64,000 nt of DNA, taken from assembly GCF_014650675.1 (NCBI RefSeq), contig NZ_BMVK01000005.1, positions 1 through 64,000 on the forward strand, given 5' to 3'. How positions within the stretch are numbered: the stretch's first letter is position 1; each line of letters begins with the position of its first letter. The translations under genes and the position numbers were made by a program. Positions 41,901 to 50,669 of the stretch are shown here, piece by piece. The stretch comes from Streptomyces anulatus. GTDB lineage: Bacteria; Actinomycetota; Actinomycetes; Streptomycetales; Streptomycetaceae. A model generated the notes under the pieces. That model had not been told where the DNA came from and made no database searches. It worked only from the letters and a program-made list of their open reading frames with translations.

Positions 41901-42341
41901 CTACCGCGACGAGGACGCCGCCGTCATCCGCCGCAGCCCCGTGTACTGGAGCGCCGTGTAGACCGTCACGATCAGGGCGCCGATCAGCAGGAACACCACC
42001 CCGAACCCGTTGAGCGGCACGAAGCCGGCGAAGGCCGTCACCACGCACCCGACCGCGCACAGGGCGTTCACCGCGACGACGGTCCTGGCCAGGGCGGGCG
42101 GGATCACCGGATAGCCGGCGATCAGGGCGAGACAGGCCGCCCCGCCGATCTGGAAGATCCCGAACGCCACGGCGAAGGCCACCGGCATTCCGGTCGCGGA
42201 GCCGAGCGGCACGGCCGCCGCGACCAGCACGACGCCCATCACGGCGGTGCTCGCACCGTCGACGCGCAGCACCAGACGGAGGAACCGGGCGGCGTCCCGT
42301 GCGGGGGCCACCGTCGCGGGCGGGGTGAGGGCGTACGTCAT
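41901..42341 (-). CDS. Small integral membrane protein, unknown function
   Basis: A 146-residue protein with four hydrophobic segments (about residues 30-50, 55-80, 85-108 and 112-135; for example AVMGVVLVAAAVPLG and FGVVFLLIGALIVTVYTAL). I recognise no catalytic motif. It is divergent from an XRE regulator and its promoter region overlaps a perfect 10-bp palindrome, so it is the likely regulated partner. Confidence 0.75.
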   Translation of the reverse strand: MTYALTPPATVAPARDAARFLRLVLRVDGASTAVMGVVLVAAAVPLGSATGMPVAFAVAFGIFQIGGAACLALIAGYPVIPPALARTVVAVNALCAVGCVVTAFAGFVPLNGFGVVFLLIGALIVTVYTALQYTGLRRMTAASSSR

Positions 42342-42400
42342 CTCGGATCTCCTTCGGCCGGTGGGGTCGGTGACACCGTGCCACGCGCAGGGGCCCGCAC

Positions 42401-42462
42401 TCCATGACCTCCCAGGTCATGGACGCGTGGACGGTGAACCTTGGATACGGTGAGGTCATGGA
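42401..42462. promoter_or_regulatory. Predicted operator of the XRE regulator
   Basis: TCCATGACCT and AGGTCATGGA (42401-42410 and 42414-42423) form a perfect 10-bp inverted repeat with spacer CCC. A third identical half AGGTCATGGA occurs at 42453-42462 and overlaps the regulator's own ATG. The layout suits joint repression of both divergent genes. Confidence 0.65.
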
Positions 42463-43273
42463 GACCGAAGAGCCGCCCCGCGTGGGCCTGTTGCTCCGGG
42501 AGTGGCGCCGCCGCCGCAAGCTCAGCCAGCTCGACCTGGCGCTGCGGGCGGATTCCTCGACCCGGCACCTCTCCTGCGTGGAGACGGGCCGCGCCCGGCC
42601 GAGCCGGGAGATGGTCCTCCGGCTCGCCGAGCACCTCGGCGTCCCGCTGCGGGACCGCAACGGCCTGCTGCTGGCTGCCGGTTACGCCCCCGCGTACCGG
42701 GAGTCGCCGCTCGACAGCGACCGGATGGCCATGGTCCGCTCCGCGGTCAGGGCGATGCTGGCCGGCCACGAGCCGTACCCCGCCGCCGCGATCGACCGGA
42801 TCTGGAACATCGTCGACCGCAACGACGCGATGTCCCTCCTGCTCGGCGCCGTGCCGCCGCATCTGACGGAGTCGGGAGGCAATGTGATGCGGCTGATCCT
42901 CCACCCGGAGGGCCTCGCCTCCCAGTGCCTGAACTTCGCCCAGGTCCGCGCCCATGCCCTCGGCCGGCTGCGGCACCAGGCCGACACCACCGGCCACCGT
43001 GATCTGCGGGAGCTGTACGAGGAGGTGTCCGCCTACCCGGCCCCGCCGGACCTCGACGCCGACCCCGGCCCCGTGGACCCGACGGGCATCGTCGTCCCGT
43101 TGCGCATCCGCACACCCCTCGGCGACATGGCGTTCTTCAGCACGATCGCCACCTTCGGGGCGCCCGCCGACGTGACCCTCTCGGAACTCGCGGTGGAGTC
43201 GTTCTTCCCGATGGACGAGCAGACGGACACCCTGCTGCGCGCCCTGGCGGCGATGGGCCCCGAGGGTCAGTGA
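42458..43273 (+). CDS. XRE-family helix-turn-helix regulator with MmyB-like ligand domain
   Basis: A 271-residue regulator. The HTH covers residues about 10-65 (LLREWRRRRKLSQLDLALRA, HLSCVETGRARPSREMV). The C-terminal part, with WNIVDRNDAMSLLLG and MRLILHPEGLASQCLNF, is the MmyB-like PAS-type ligand-binding domain common in actinobacteria, which may bind fatty-acid-like ligands. The ATG is inside a repeat of the predicted operator. It is probably an autoregulated repressor of the divergent membrane-protein gene. Confidence 0.88.
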   Translation: METEEPPRVGLLLREWRRRRKLSQLDLALRADSSTRHLSCVETGRARPSREMVLRLAEHLGVPLRDRNGLLLAAGYAPAYRESPLDSDRMAMVRSAVRAMLAGHEPYPAAAIDRIWNIVDRNDAMSLLLGAVPPHLTESGGNVMRLILHPEGLASQCLNFAQVRAHALGRLRHQADTTGHRDLRELYEEVSAYPAPPDLDADPGPVDPTGIVVPLRIRTPLGDMAFFSTIATFGAPADVTLSELAVESFFPMDEQTDTLLRALAAMGPEGQ

Positions 43274-43485
43274 CGGCGCTGTCCTGAGCCCGGCTCCCCG
43301 TGGGGGTAGACCTGGAAGGCGCGCCCGTCGGTCTTCATCTTCTGCGCCCGCAGCCGGGCCGCCTGCTCGATCAGCAGCCCGTCCGCGTTCTCGGTCGACC
43401 CGCGGCGCCCGCGCCGCACCAGCACCACCGCGCACCACGCGGCCGCCCCGCCCAGTCCCGCCATCAGCGCGACGAATGCCCCCAT
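43267..43485 (-). CDS. Short membrane-anchored protein, unknown
   Basis: A 72-residue protein with one N-terminal helix (AFVALMAGLGGAAAWCAVVLV) and a basic, charged cytosolic tail. Its stop overlaps the end of the convergent XRE gene by 7 nt. I recognise no family. The codon pattern and clear N-terminal anchor make it plausible. Confidence 0.6.
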   Translation of the reverse strand: MGAFVALMAGLGGAAAWCAVVLVRRGRRGSTENADGLLIEQAARLRAQKMKTDGRAFQVYPHGEPGSGQRRH

Positions 43486-43569
43486 GGAATCCCGCTTCCC
43501 TCCGCTTCGGCCAAGCCGGTGAGCGACATTCTCCGTGCCCCGTGCCCCCGCCATAAGGTCACCTTCCGG

Positions 43570-43597
43570 TTGACTTCATACCCCTGGGGGGTATCTT
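43570..43597 (+). promoter_or_regulatory. Promoter with CsoR-like copper operator in its spacer
   Basis: A -35 TTGACT (43570-43575) and -10 TATCTT (43592-43597) are 16 bp apart. The spacer is occupied by ATACCCCTGGGGGGTAT (43578-43594), which matches the ATACCCC/GGGGTAT arms of CsoR operators. A bound repressor would block RNA polymerase directly. Confidence 0.7.
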
Positions 43598-43643
43598 GGG
43601 TGGTGAGTGGTCGCGACCCGGCGACCTTGACGAGGAGTGGGCC

Positions 43644-44615
43644 ATGCATACCGGTCTCAAGATCACGGCCTTCGCCGCAGGGCTCGCGGCGACCTTCGGG
43701 TCGGCGTACGCGGTGGGCGGCGCAATGGATCCCGCCGTCGCCGCGAAGGAGTCGTCCCACCAGGACGGTCACGGCGCGAAGGATCGCCCGGCCGCGGAGA
43801 AGGGAGCGGCGGAGAAGAGCGCGGGGGAGGCCCCGGAACCTCCCGGCGGCCTGCAGATCTCCCAGGGGGGCTACACCCTCGACCTCAGCACCCCGCGCGT
43901 CGAGGCGGGCGAGCCCGCCGAGCTGCGCTTCGCCGTCGTGGACGAGGACACCTCCCGCAAGGTGACGGCGTTCCGTCGCGAGCACGACAAGGAACTCCAT
44001 CTGATCGTGGCGTCGAGCGACCTCACCACCTACCGGCACCTGCACCCCGAGCGGGCCGCCGACGGCACCTGGTCCACCCCCGTCGAGCTTCCCGAGGCCG
44101 GCGGCTACCGGGTCTTCGCCGACTTCACCCCGGACGTGAAGAACGCCGAGGGCGTCACCCTGGGCGCCGACCTCGCCGTATCGGGCGACGCGAACCCCGA
44201 GGCGCTGCCGGACGCCGAGCGGACGGTGACCGTCGACGGATACGAGGTGACGCTCGACGGGGCGCTGCGCCCCGGTGCGGGCAGCGAGCTGAAGCTGGAG
44301 GTCGAGAAGGACGGCAAGCCGGTCACCGACCTCCAGCCCTACCTCGGCGCGTACGGCCACCTCGTCGCGCTGCGCGCCGGGGACCTGGCGTACCTCCACG
44401 TCCACCCGAACGGCGAACCGGGCGACGGGCGGACGAAGCCGGGGCCGGAGGTCTCCTTCACCGCGACGGCCCCGAGCAAGGGCGCCTACCGCCTCTTCCT
44501 CGACTTCCGGCACGAGGGGAAGGTCCGTACGGCCGCCTTCACCGTGCACGCCGGGGGAGCGGCGGCCGGGGAGCCCGTGCCGGAGAACGAGGAATCCGCC
44601 GAGCACGGACACTGA
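43644..44615 (+). CDS. Exported His-rich protein, probable copper-related, unknown function
   Basis: A 323-residue protein. The N-terminal hydrophobic stretch (ITAFAAGLAATFGSAYAVGG, residues 7-26) is a signal or anchor; a charged linker with HQDGHG follows. Two beta-rich, Ig-like segments (about 70-180 and 190-310) contain His clusters TTYRHLHPER and LAYLHVHPNGEP, and the protein ends EHGH. These could bind metal. A CsoR-like operator in the promoter supports a copper role; no copper ATPase or chaperone gene is adjacent. GAGGAG precedes the ATG. Confidence 0.75.
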   Translation: MHTGLKITAFAAGLAATFGSAYAVGGAMDPAVAAKESSHQDGHGAKDRPAAEKGAAEKSAGEAPEPPGGLQISQGGYTLDLSTPRVEAGEPAELRFAVVDEDTSRKVTAFRREHDKELHLIVASSDLTTYRHLHPERAADGTWSTPVELPEAGGYRVFADFTPDVKNAEGVTLGADLAVSGDANPEALPDAERTVTVDGYEVTLDGALRPGAGSELKLEVEKDGKPVTDLQPYLGAYGHLVALRAGDLAYLHVHPNGEPGDGRTKPGPEVSFTATAPSKGAYRLFLDFRHEGKVRTAAFTVHAGGAAAGEPVPENEESAEHGH

Positions 44616-44856
44616 GCGTGGCCCGTCGTCCCGGGGCGGACCGCATAACGATCAGCACACGGGCGGAGCGCGTACGGGTGGAGAGGGTCCCCCGGCGGCC
44701 CCGGTGGGCAACAGCCTTGCCCCCGGGGCCAGTCCACGAATCCGCCCTGCCCCCGGGCGGCGTGCCGAGGAGGGGTGGGAGGCCCGACGGCCCCCCGGTG
44801 CGGGCCCTGTGCCCGGCGGTGCGGGAGGGGGGCTTGTTGAGGCGTCGACACCTCTG

Positions 44857-44875
44857 GCTTAGGCTTGCCTAACCT
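44857..44875 (+). promoter_or_regulatory. Iron box (DmdR/IdeR-type operator)
   Basis: GCTTAGGCTTGCCTAACCT matches the TTAGG/CCTAA arms of the actinobacterial iron-repressor box and lies 30 nt before the start codon of the siderophore-binding protein gene. It predicts repression when iron is sufficient. Confidence 0.88.
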
Positions 44876-44905
44876 TCATTCGCTCGGCCAACCTGAGGAC
44901 CCTCC

Positions 44906-45955
44906 ATGCTCGGCTTCACCCGCGTGCGCCGCCACACCCTCGCCGCGACGGCCACCACCGTCGCTCTCGCCGTCGCCCTGGTCGGCTGCTCCTCGGACGG
45001 CGACGGCGACAAGGACGGGGCGAAGGACTCGGCGAAGAGCGGCGGCGCCTTCCCCGTCTCGATCAAGAGCTCGCTCGGCACCGCGAAGATCGAGGAGAAG
45101 CCCGAACGCATCGTCACCCTCGGCCAGGGCTCCGCCGAGACCGCGATAGCCCTCGGCCAGACCCCGGTCGGCATCGAGAGCTACCCCTGGGGCAGCGACA
45201 AGTCCGGCTACCTCCCGTGGATCAACGAGGCGGTCAAGAAGTCCGGCGACAAGCTCCCCAAGCAGTTCACGGGCGGCGAGGAGATCGACTTCGAGGCGAT
45301 CACCGAGCTGGAGCCGGACGTCATCCTCGCCCCCTGGTCGGGCATCACGCAGAAGCAGTACGACGTCCTCAAGGACATCGCCCCCACGGTCGCCTACCCC
45401 GACCAGGCGTGGAGCACCGACTGGGACCAGCAGATCGACATCATCGGCAAGGCGCTCGGCCGGACCGAGGACACGAACGGTCTCAAGACGAAGATCGAGA
45501 AGCAGCTCGCCGACGCCGCGGCCACCCGGCCGAACTACAAGGACGTCACCTTCTCCTACATCTACAACTCCGGCCCCGGCACCCTCGGCGTCTTCAAGCC
45601 CGAGGAGCAGCGCGTCAAGATGGTCTCCTCGCTCGGCCTGAAGGTCGACCCGGTCGTCAACGGCTTCAAGGAGACCCCCGGCACCGACTCGGCCCTCATC
45701 GGCCTGGAGAACGCCGAGAAGCTCAAGGACAGCGACCTCGTCTTCACGTTCTACACCGACGAGAAGAACCGCAAGGAGATCGAGGGCCAGAAGCTGTACG
45801 GCGCGATCCCCGCGATCAAGAAGGGCGCCGTCGTCGCGAGCAACGACAACTCCTTCGTCACCGCCTCCTCGATCATCAACCCGCTGACCGTGCCGTGGAC
45901 GATCGAGCGCTACCTGCCGATCATCGACAAGGCCGTCAAGACCGCCGGCAAGTAG
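44906..45955 (+). CDS. Iron-siderophore ABC transporter substrate-binding lipoprotein
   Basis: A 349-residue lipoprotein with lipobox LVGC (Cys28). The helical-backbone binding-protein family is indicated by PERIVTLGQGSAETAIALGQ, AITELEPDVILAPW and the late FVTASSIINPLTVPWTIERY. The ligand is probably a ferric siderophore, with the iron box giving independent support. It is the first gene of an operon with two FecCD permeases. Confidence 0.93.
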   Translation: MLGFTRVRRHTLAATATTVALAVALVGCSSDGDGDKDGAKDSAKSGGAFPVSIKSSLGTAKIEEKPERIVTLGQGSAETAIALGQTPVGIESYPWGSDKSGYLPWINEAVKKSGDKLPKQFTGGEEIDFEAITELEPDVILAPWSGITQKQYDVLKDIAPTVAYPDQAWSTDWDQQIDIIGKALGRTEDTNGLKTKIEKQLADAAATRPNYKDVTFSYIYNSGPGTLGVFKPEEQRVKMVSSLGLKVDPVVNGFKETPGTDSALIGLENAEKLKDSDLVFTFYTDEKNRKEIEGQKLYGAIPAIKKGAVVASNDNSFVTASSIINPLTVPWTIERYLPIIDKAVKTAGK

Positions 45956-46000
45956 GACCGGTCTCCGAACCGCCGAGCCCACAAGGCACACTCCACTCCC

Positions 46001-47038
46001 ATGGCAACCACCACGGTCGCACCGCCGAGCGGCGCCGGTACCTCCCGTACCGGCGCCGCTCGGACGGCGTTCCTCCTGCTCCTCGGCCTGGCCGCGCTGG
46101 CCCTCGCGCTCTGCGCGAGCGTCATGTTCGGCAGTCGCAGCACCTCGCTGGGCGAAGTCGTCGACGTCCTCAGGGGCACCGCCGACCCCAACGTCACCGT
46201 CATCGTCGAGAGCCGCTACCCGCGCACGGTCCTCGGTGTCCTCGCCGGACTCTGCCTCGCGGTCGCGGGGACCCTCATGCAGGGCGTCTCGCGCAATCCG
46301 CTGGCCGAACCGGGCCTCCTCGGCATCAACGCCGGCGCCTCCGCGAGCATCGTCGCCGCGACCGCCTGGCTCGGGGCCTCCGGCGCCACCGACACCATGT
46401 GGTGGGCGCTGCCCGGAGCGCTGGTCGCCGGCGTCCTCGTCCATGTCATCGGCTCCGCCGGCACGGGGACGAGCGTGGTGCGCCTGGTGCTCGCCGGAGC
46501 CGTGCTCACCGCCGTGCTGATGGCGTTCATCCAGGCGGTGACCCTCAGCAAACCGCAGGTCTTCGACAGCTACCGCTACTGGGTCGTCGGAGCGCTCGGC
46601 GGCCGGGACTTCGACGTCTTCTGGTCCGTCCTGCCCTTCGCCGCCGTCGGTTTCGTGCTCGCCCTCGCTCTCGGCCCCGGCCTCAACGCCCTGGCCCTGG
46701 GCGACGCCACCGCCGTCGCCCTCGGCTCGCACCCCGGGCGCACCCGGGGCGGCGGACTGCTCGCCGCCACGCTGCTCAGCGCCGCCGCGACCGCCGCCGT
46801 CGGCCCGATCGCGTTCGTCGGCCTCGCCGTCCCGCACGTCGTACGGGCCGTGGTCGGCGTCGACTTCCGCGCCCAGATCCTCTTCTCCGCCCTGCTCGGC
46901 CCCACGCTTCTGCTCCTCGCGGACGTGGTGGGCCGGGTCGTCATGCGCCCCACCGAACTCATGGTCGGCGTCGTCACCGCCTTCATCGGCGCACCCGCGC
47001 TGCTCATCGCCGTACGCAGGATGCGGGGCACCTCATGA
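46001..47038 (+). CDS. FecCD-family iron-siderophore permease (first)
   Basis: A 345-residue permease with about nine to ten helices. Motifs: YPRTVLGVLAGLCLAVAGTLMQG, RNPLAEPGLLGINAGASASIV and PIAFVGLAVPHVVRAVVG. It forms the channel with the next gene product; the stop overlaps that gene (ATGA). Confidence 0.93.
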   Translation: MATTTVAPPSGAGTSRTGAARTAFLLLLGLAALALALCASVMFGSRSTSLGEVVDVLRGTADPNVTVIVESRYPRTVLGVLAGLCLAVAGTLMQGVSRNPLAEPGLLGINAGASASIVAATAWLGASGATDTMWWALPGALVAGVLVHVIGSAGTGTSVVRLVLAGAVLTAVLMAFIQAVTLSKPQVFDSYRYWVVGALGGRDFDVFWSVLPFAAVGFVLALALGPGLNALALGDATAVALGSHPGRTRGGGLLAATLLSAAATAAVGPIAFVGLAVPHVVRAVVGVDFRAQILFSALLGPTLLLLADVVGRVVMRPTELMVGVVTAFIGAPALLIAVRRMRGTS

Positions 47039-48111
47039 CCGTCACCGATCGGACCACCCCCGTCCGCAAGGCGCCCCGGGCCCCGCGCGGCTATCTGGTC
47101 GTCGGCCGCACCGTGGCGATACCCATGCGCCGGGCCTCCGTGTTCGCGGGCGCCGGGCTCTTCGTCCTCCTTCTCGCGGCCGCCGTCACGACGCTGGCCT
47201 GGGGGCGCCTCGGCATCGACCTCGCCGACCTGCCCGCCGCGCTCATCGGTGATGCCGAGGGCAAGGACCGGTTCGTCTTCAACCGGCTGCGCGGCCCCCG
47301 CGTCACCGTCGCCATCGGGGTCGGCGCGGCGCTCGGCCTCTCCGGCGCCCTGTTCCAGTCCGTCACCCGCAACCCGCTCGGCAGCCCGGACGTCATCGGG
47401 CTCTCCGCCGGGGCCGGCGCGGGCGCCGCGATCTGCGCCCTGATGTTCCCCGACACGGTTCCCGTCGCCGTCGGAGCGCTCCTCGGCGCGGTGCTCGCGA
47501 TGGCCCTCGTGTACGTCTCCACCGGCACCGGCTTCCGCAACCCCGCCCGGCTCGTCATCGCCGGGATCGGGGTCGCCGCGATGGGTGCGGCCGTCACCCA
47601 GTACGTCGTCTACGCACTGGAACGCGACAAGGCCTCCGTCCTCACCGCCTATGTCAACGGCAGCCTGACAGCCCGCTCCTGGACCGACGCCACCACCGTC
47701 TGGCTGGTCCTCCTCGTCGCCGCCCCGCTGACCGCGCTGATCTCGCGGCGGCTCGACATCGGTGAGATGGGTGACGACATCGCCGAGGGGCTCGGCTCCG
47801 AGCCGAAGAAGGCCAAGACCCTCGCGGTGGTCCTGGCCATCGCCCTCTCGGCCGCCGCGGTCAGCGTCTCGGGGCCCATCGCCTTCATCGCCCTGACCGC
47901 GCCCCAGATCGCCAAACGCCTCACCCGGGGCTCCGGCCCGCACCTGCTGCTCTCCGCCCTCACCGGCGGCCTCCTGCTGGTGCTCGCGGACCTCTGCTCC
48001 CAGCAGCTGGCGCTCTTCGACGACCTGCCGGTCGGGATCTACACGATGGCGATCGGCGGCGCGTACCTCGGCTGTCTGCTGGTACGGGAATGGCGCAGGG
48101 GCGTGCTCTGA
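47035..48111 (+). CDS. FecCD-family iron-siderophore permease (second)
   Basis: A 358-residue permease: RLRGPRVTVAIGVGAALGLS, TRNPLGSPDVIGLSAGAGAG, PIAFIALTAPQIAKRLTR and a C-terminal LPVGIYTMAIGGAYLG. It is translationally coupled to the first permease. No ATPase gene follows; the next gene is unrelated, so the ATP-hydrolysing subunit must be encoded elsewhere. Confidence 0.93.
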   Translation: MTVTDRTTPVRKAPRAPRGYLVVGRTVAIPMRRASVFAGAGLFVLLLAAAVTTLAWGRLGIDLADLPAALIGDAEGKDRFVFNRLRGPRVTVAIGVGAALGLSGALFQSVTRNPLGSPDVIGLSAGAGAGAAICALMFPDTVPVAVGALLGAVLAMALVYVSTGTGFRNPARLVIAGIGVAAMGAAVTQYVVYALERDKASVLTAYVNGSLTARSWTDATTVWLVLLVAAPLTALISRRLDIGEMGDDIAEGLGSEPKKAKTLAVVLAIALSAAAVSVSGPIAFIALTAPQIAKRLTRGSGPHLLLSALTGGLLLVLADLCSQQLALFDDLPVGIYTMAIGGAYLGCLLVREWRRGVL

Positions 48112-48249
48112 GCGGCCGGGAGCTTCCTGCCGTCGGACAGGGCTCCGGCCTCTCCCCGGAAGGAATTTCGCCTGCGGGGCGGAGGCCGGGGGCGGTGCCG
48201 GGGCGGTGACGACTGGTCACGTACAGGTTCGTCGACCATACTGCCCGCC

Positions 48250-48810
48250 GTGGAGCAGAGCATAGATTCGAACAAGAAGCCCGAGTTCGCCGCAGGCACC
48301 GACCCGGCGTTCATCCCCCTGCCCGGACTGGCGGCGCCCGTCGCGACCCGGAAGCCCGAAACGGAATCGGAGGCCGGCCCGAAGGACGCTGCTCCGGAGG
48401 CGGAAGCGGAACGCGACGATGAGCCCGGAGCGGAGGCCGCTGAGGCCGACGCCGACCAGGAACCGGAAGCGGCGGCGCACGACGCCACGGCGGAGGACGA
48501 GGGCGAGGACGGGGGCGAGGCCGTCGAGGAGGGCCCCGTCTTCGAGGTCAGCGACCGACGCGGTTCGATCCGGGTGGCCAGGGAAGGCGTCCGCTTCACG
48601 CTCGACGACCAGGAGGCCGAGTTCCACTGGGACGAGATCGGCGCGGTGGAGACGACGCCGGCGCGCTTCGGCCGCCGGTTCACGGTCACCGTCCATCTGT
48701 CCAGCCGCCGCTGGTTCAACGCCGAGGTCGAGGCGGCGAGCCGCGCCGAGCTCAAGGGCTGGCCGGCCGAGCTGGACACCGTCCTGGACGCCTACTTCGA
48801 GGAGTCCTGA
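48250..48810 (+). CDS. Conserved acidic protein of unknown function
   Basis: A 186-residue protein. The first 95 residues are low-complexity and rich in Glu, Ala and Asp. The C-terminal 90 residues form a compact beta-rich module (FEVSDRRGSIRVAREGVRFTL, EFHWDEIGAVET, FTVTVHLSSRRWFNAEVEA) reminiscent of PH-like folds. I do not recognise a named family. Starts at a GTG. Likely cytosolic; the conserved C-terminus may bind a partner. Confidence 0.7.
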   Translation: MEQSIDSNKKPEFAAGTDPAFIPLPGLAAPVATRKPETESEAGPKDAAPEAEAERDDEPGAEAAEADADQEPEAAAHDATAEDEGEDGGEAVEEGPVFEVSDRRGSIRVAREGVRFTLDDQEAEFHWDEIGAVETTPARFGRRFTVTVHLSSRRWFNAEVEAASRAELKGWPAELDTVLDAYFEES

Positions 48811-48933
48811 ACAGTCGGCCGTGAGACACCCCCGGCAGGGTGTCCTACCGATGGGGCCGGGGGCCGGACGGCCGGTTCCGGCCACGCCGCGCGACGCGGG
48901 GCCGCGCGGCGCCGAGCCCTGCCGCACGGGGCG

Positions 48934-49023
48934 GTGCCGAGCCGTTTCGTGCCGTGCCGCACCGTGCCGAGGCGCTTCGTGCCGTGCCGCAGCGTGCCGA
49001 GTCTCCCCGTGCCGCGTGGTGCC
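48934..49023. repeat. 30-bp tandem repeat, three units
   Basis: Units start at 48934, 48964 and 48994, each beginning GTGCCGAG. The first two differ at only a few positions; the third is degraded in its middle. Part of a degenerate unit precedes at 48910-48933. It occupies the gap between the acidic-protein gene and the convergent DedA gene (48811-49039), where no gene is seen. Confidence 0.8.
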
Positions 49024-49039
49024 GTGCCCGGCCGCGTCG

Positions 49040-49705
49040 TCAGGGCCGCTCGCGGTTGCGGCCCCGGATCCGCATCGCGACGTAGCCGACCAGGGCGACG
49101 GCGGCCAGCGCCAGCACGATCTTGGACACGACGCCGACGTACGCCCCGACCACGTCCCACTGGTCGCCGAGCCAGTACCCGGCCATCACGAGCACGGTGT
49201 TCCACACCAGGCTGCCCGCCGTCGTCAGGGTGACGAACACCGGCAGCGGCATGCGCTCCACGCCCGCGGGCACCGAGATCAGGCTCCGGAACACCGGCAC
49301 CATGCGGCCCAGCAGAATCGCCTTGGTGCCGTGCCGGGCGAACCACTCCTCCGTCCGCACCAGGTCGGAGGCCTTGACCAGCGGCAGCTTCGCCCACCAG
49401 GCGTGCATCCGCTCCCGGCCGAACACGGCTCCGATCCCGTACAGGACCACCGCGCCGACGACCGAGCCGAGCGTCGTCCAGAACAGGGCCGAGGCGATGC
49501 TGAGCACCCCCTGCGAGGCGGCGAACCCGGTCAGCGGCAGGATGACCTCGCTGGGCAGCGGCGGGAACACGTTCTCCAGCGCGATGGCCGCACCCGCACC
49601 GGGACCGCCGAACGCCTCGACCAGCCCGGCGGCCCAGCCGGCGATGCCCCCCGGCGGCTCCGGGGCGGCCGACAGATCCCGGGCGGCCGACAGGGTCAGG
49701 TGCAT
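49040..49705 (-). CDS. DedA-family membrane protein
   Basis: A 221-residue protein with about five helices. The family motifs ALENVFPPLPSEVILPLTGF and GRMVPVFRSLISVPAGVERM (the G-x(V/I)P-x-x-R segment) are present. DedA proteins support membrane homeostasis, and some members are phospholipid scramblases or flippases. The ATG chosen gives a normal N-terminus; the open frame extends far upstream only as an antisense-type reading. The SIS-domain gene lies 14 nt upstream on the same strand. Confidence 0.88.
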   Translation of the reverse strand: MHLTLSAARDLSAAPEPPGGIAGWAAGLVEAFGGPGAGAAIALENVFPPLPSEVILPLTGFAASQGVLSIASALFWTTLGSVVGAVVLYGIGAVFGRERMHAWWAKLPLVKASDLVRTEEWFARHGTKAILLGRMVPVFRSLISVPAGVERMPLPVFVTLTTAGSLVWNTVLVMAGYWLGDQWDVVGAYVGVVSKIVLALAAVALVGYVAMRIRGRNRERP

Positions 49706-49719
49706 GTGTCCATGGTCCC

Positions 49720-50607
49720 TCAGGACCCGTCGAGCACCACCGAACGGCTCAGGTGGCGCGGCAGGTCCGGGTCGAGCCCCCGGGCGGCCGCACGGGCGAG
49801 GGCGAGGCGCTGTACGCGTACGAGATCGGCCAGCGGGTCGAGGGCGCCGTCCACCCACTGTGCGCCCGTCGCCCGCACCTGCTCCGCCAGGCCCTCGGGA
49901 GCCTCGCCGAACATCCAGGTCGCGGTTCCGGCGGTGGAGATGCTGATGGGACCGTGGCGGTACTCCATCGCGGGATAGGACTCCGTCCAGGACAGCGACG
50001 CCTCCTTCATCTTCAGCGCCGCCTCGTGGGCCAGCCCGACCGTCCACCCCCGGCCGAGGAAGGAGAACTGGGTGCTCCGCAGCAGCCCGTCGGGCAGTGG
50101 CCCGGCCAGCGCGGTCTCCGCGTCCGCGACCACGGTCTCGGAGTGCAGGCCGAGGTGGGCCCGCAGCAGGGTGAGGGCGGTCGTGGCGAAGCGCGTCTGG
50201 ACGACGGACCGTTCGTCGGCGAAGTCCAGCACGACGAGATCGTCGGCCGCCGCCCGGACCGGGGTCTCCGGGTCCGCCGTGACGGCCACGGTGCGCGAGG
50301 TGCCGCGCAGCCGCTCCAGCAGCTCCAGGACCTCGGTCGTGGTCCCCGAGCGGGTCAGCGCGACGACGCGGTCGTAGCGGCGGCCGAAGGGGAACTCGGA
50401 GGCGGCGAAGGCGTCCGACTCGCCCTGGCCGGAACCCTCGCGGAGCCCGGCGTAGGCCTGCGCCATGTAGAAGGAGGTACCGCAGCCGACGACCGCGATC
50501 CGCTCGCCCGCGACGGGCAGGGCGGCGGCCTCGGGGCCGCCCGCCAGGGCGGCGGCGCGCCGCCAGCAGGCGGGCTGACTGGCTGTCTCGGTCTCGGCAT
50601 ACGACAC
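49720..50607 (-). CDS. SIS-domain sugar-phosphate isomerase/deaminase-like protein
   Basis: A 295-residue protein with two SIS domains, as in the isomerase half of GlmS. Motifs: IAVVGCGTSFYMAQAYAGL, VVALTRSGTTTEVLELLERL, GRGWTVGLAHEAALKMKEAS and SYPAMEYRHGPISI. It probably acts on amino-sugar phosphates (AgaS-like). GGAG lies 7 nt before the GTG. It is divergent from a DeoR regulator, the typical arrangement for amino-sugar or sugar-phosphate catabolism. Confidence 0.88.
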   Translation of the reverse strand: MSYAETETASQPACWRRAAALAGGPEAAALPVAGERIAVVGCGTSFYMAQAYAGLREGSGQGESDAFAASEFPFGRRYDRVVALTRSGTTTEVLELLERLRGTSRTVAVTADPETPVRAAADDLVVLDFADERSVVQTRFATTALTLLRAHLGLHSETVVADAETALAGPLPDGLLRSTQFSFLGRGWTVGLAHEAALKMKEASLSWTESYPAMEYRHGPISISTAGTATWMFGEAPEGLAEQVRATGAQWVDGALDPLADLVRVQRLALARAAARGLDPDLPRHLSRSVVLDGS

Positions 50608-50669
50608 GTCTGCACTCCACGGGAACGAGGTGGACCACGGGAACGGGGCTGAGCGGGACTGATCAGCCC

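Noticed and set aside
48934..49023. CRISPR-like array
   Set aside because: The 30-bp units are directly adjacent with no spacers and decay in sequence, so this is a tandem repeat.
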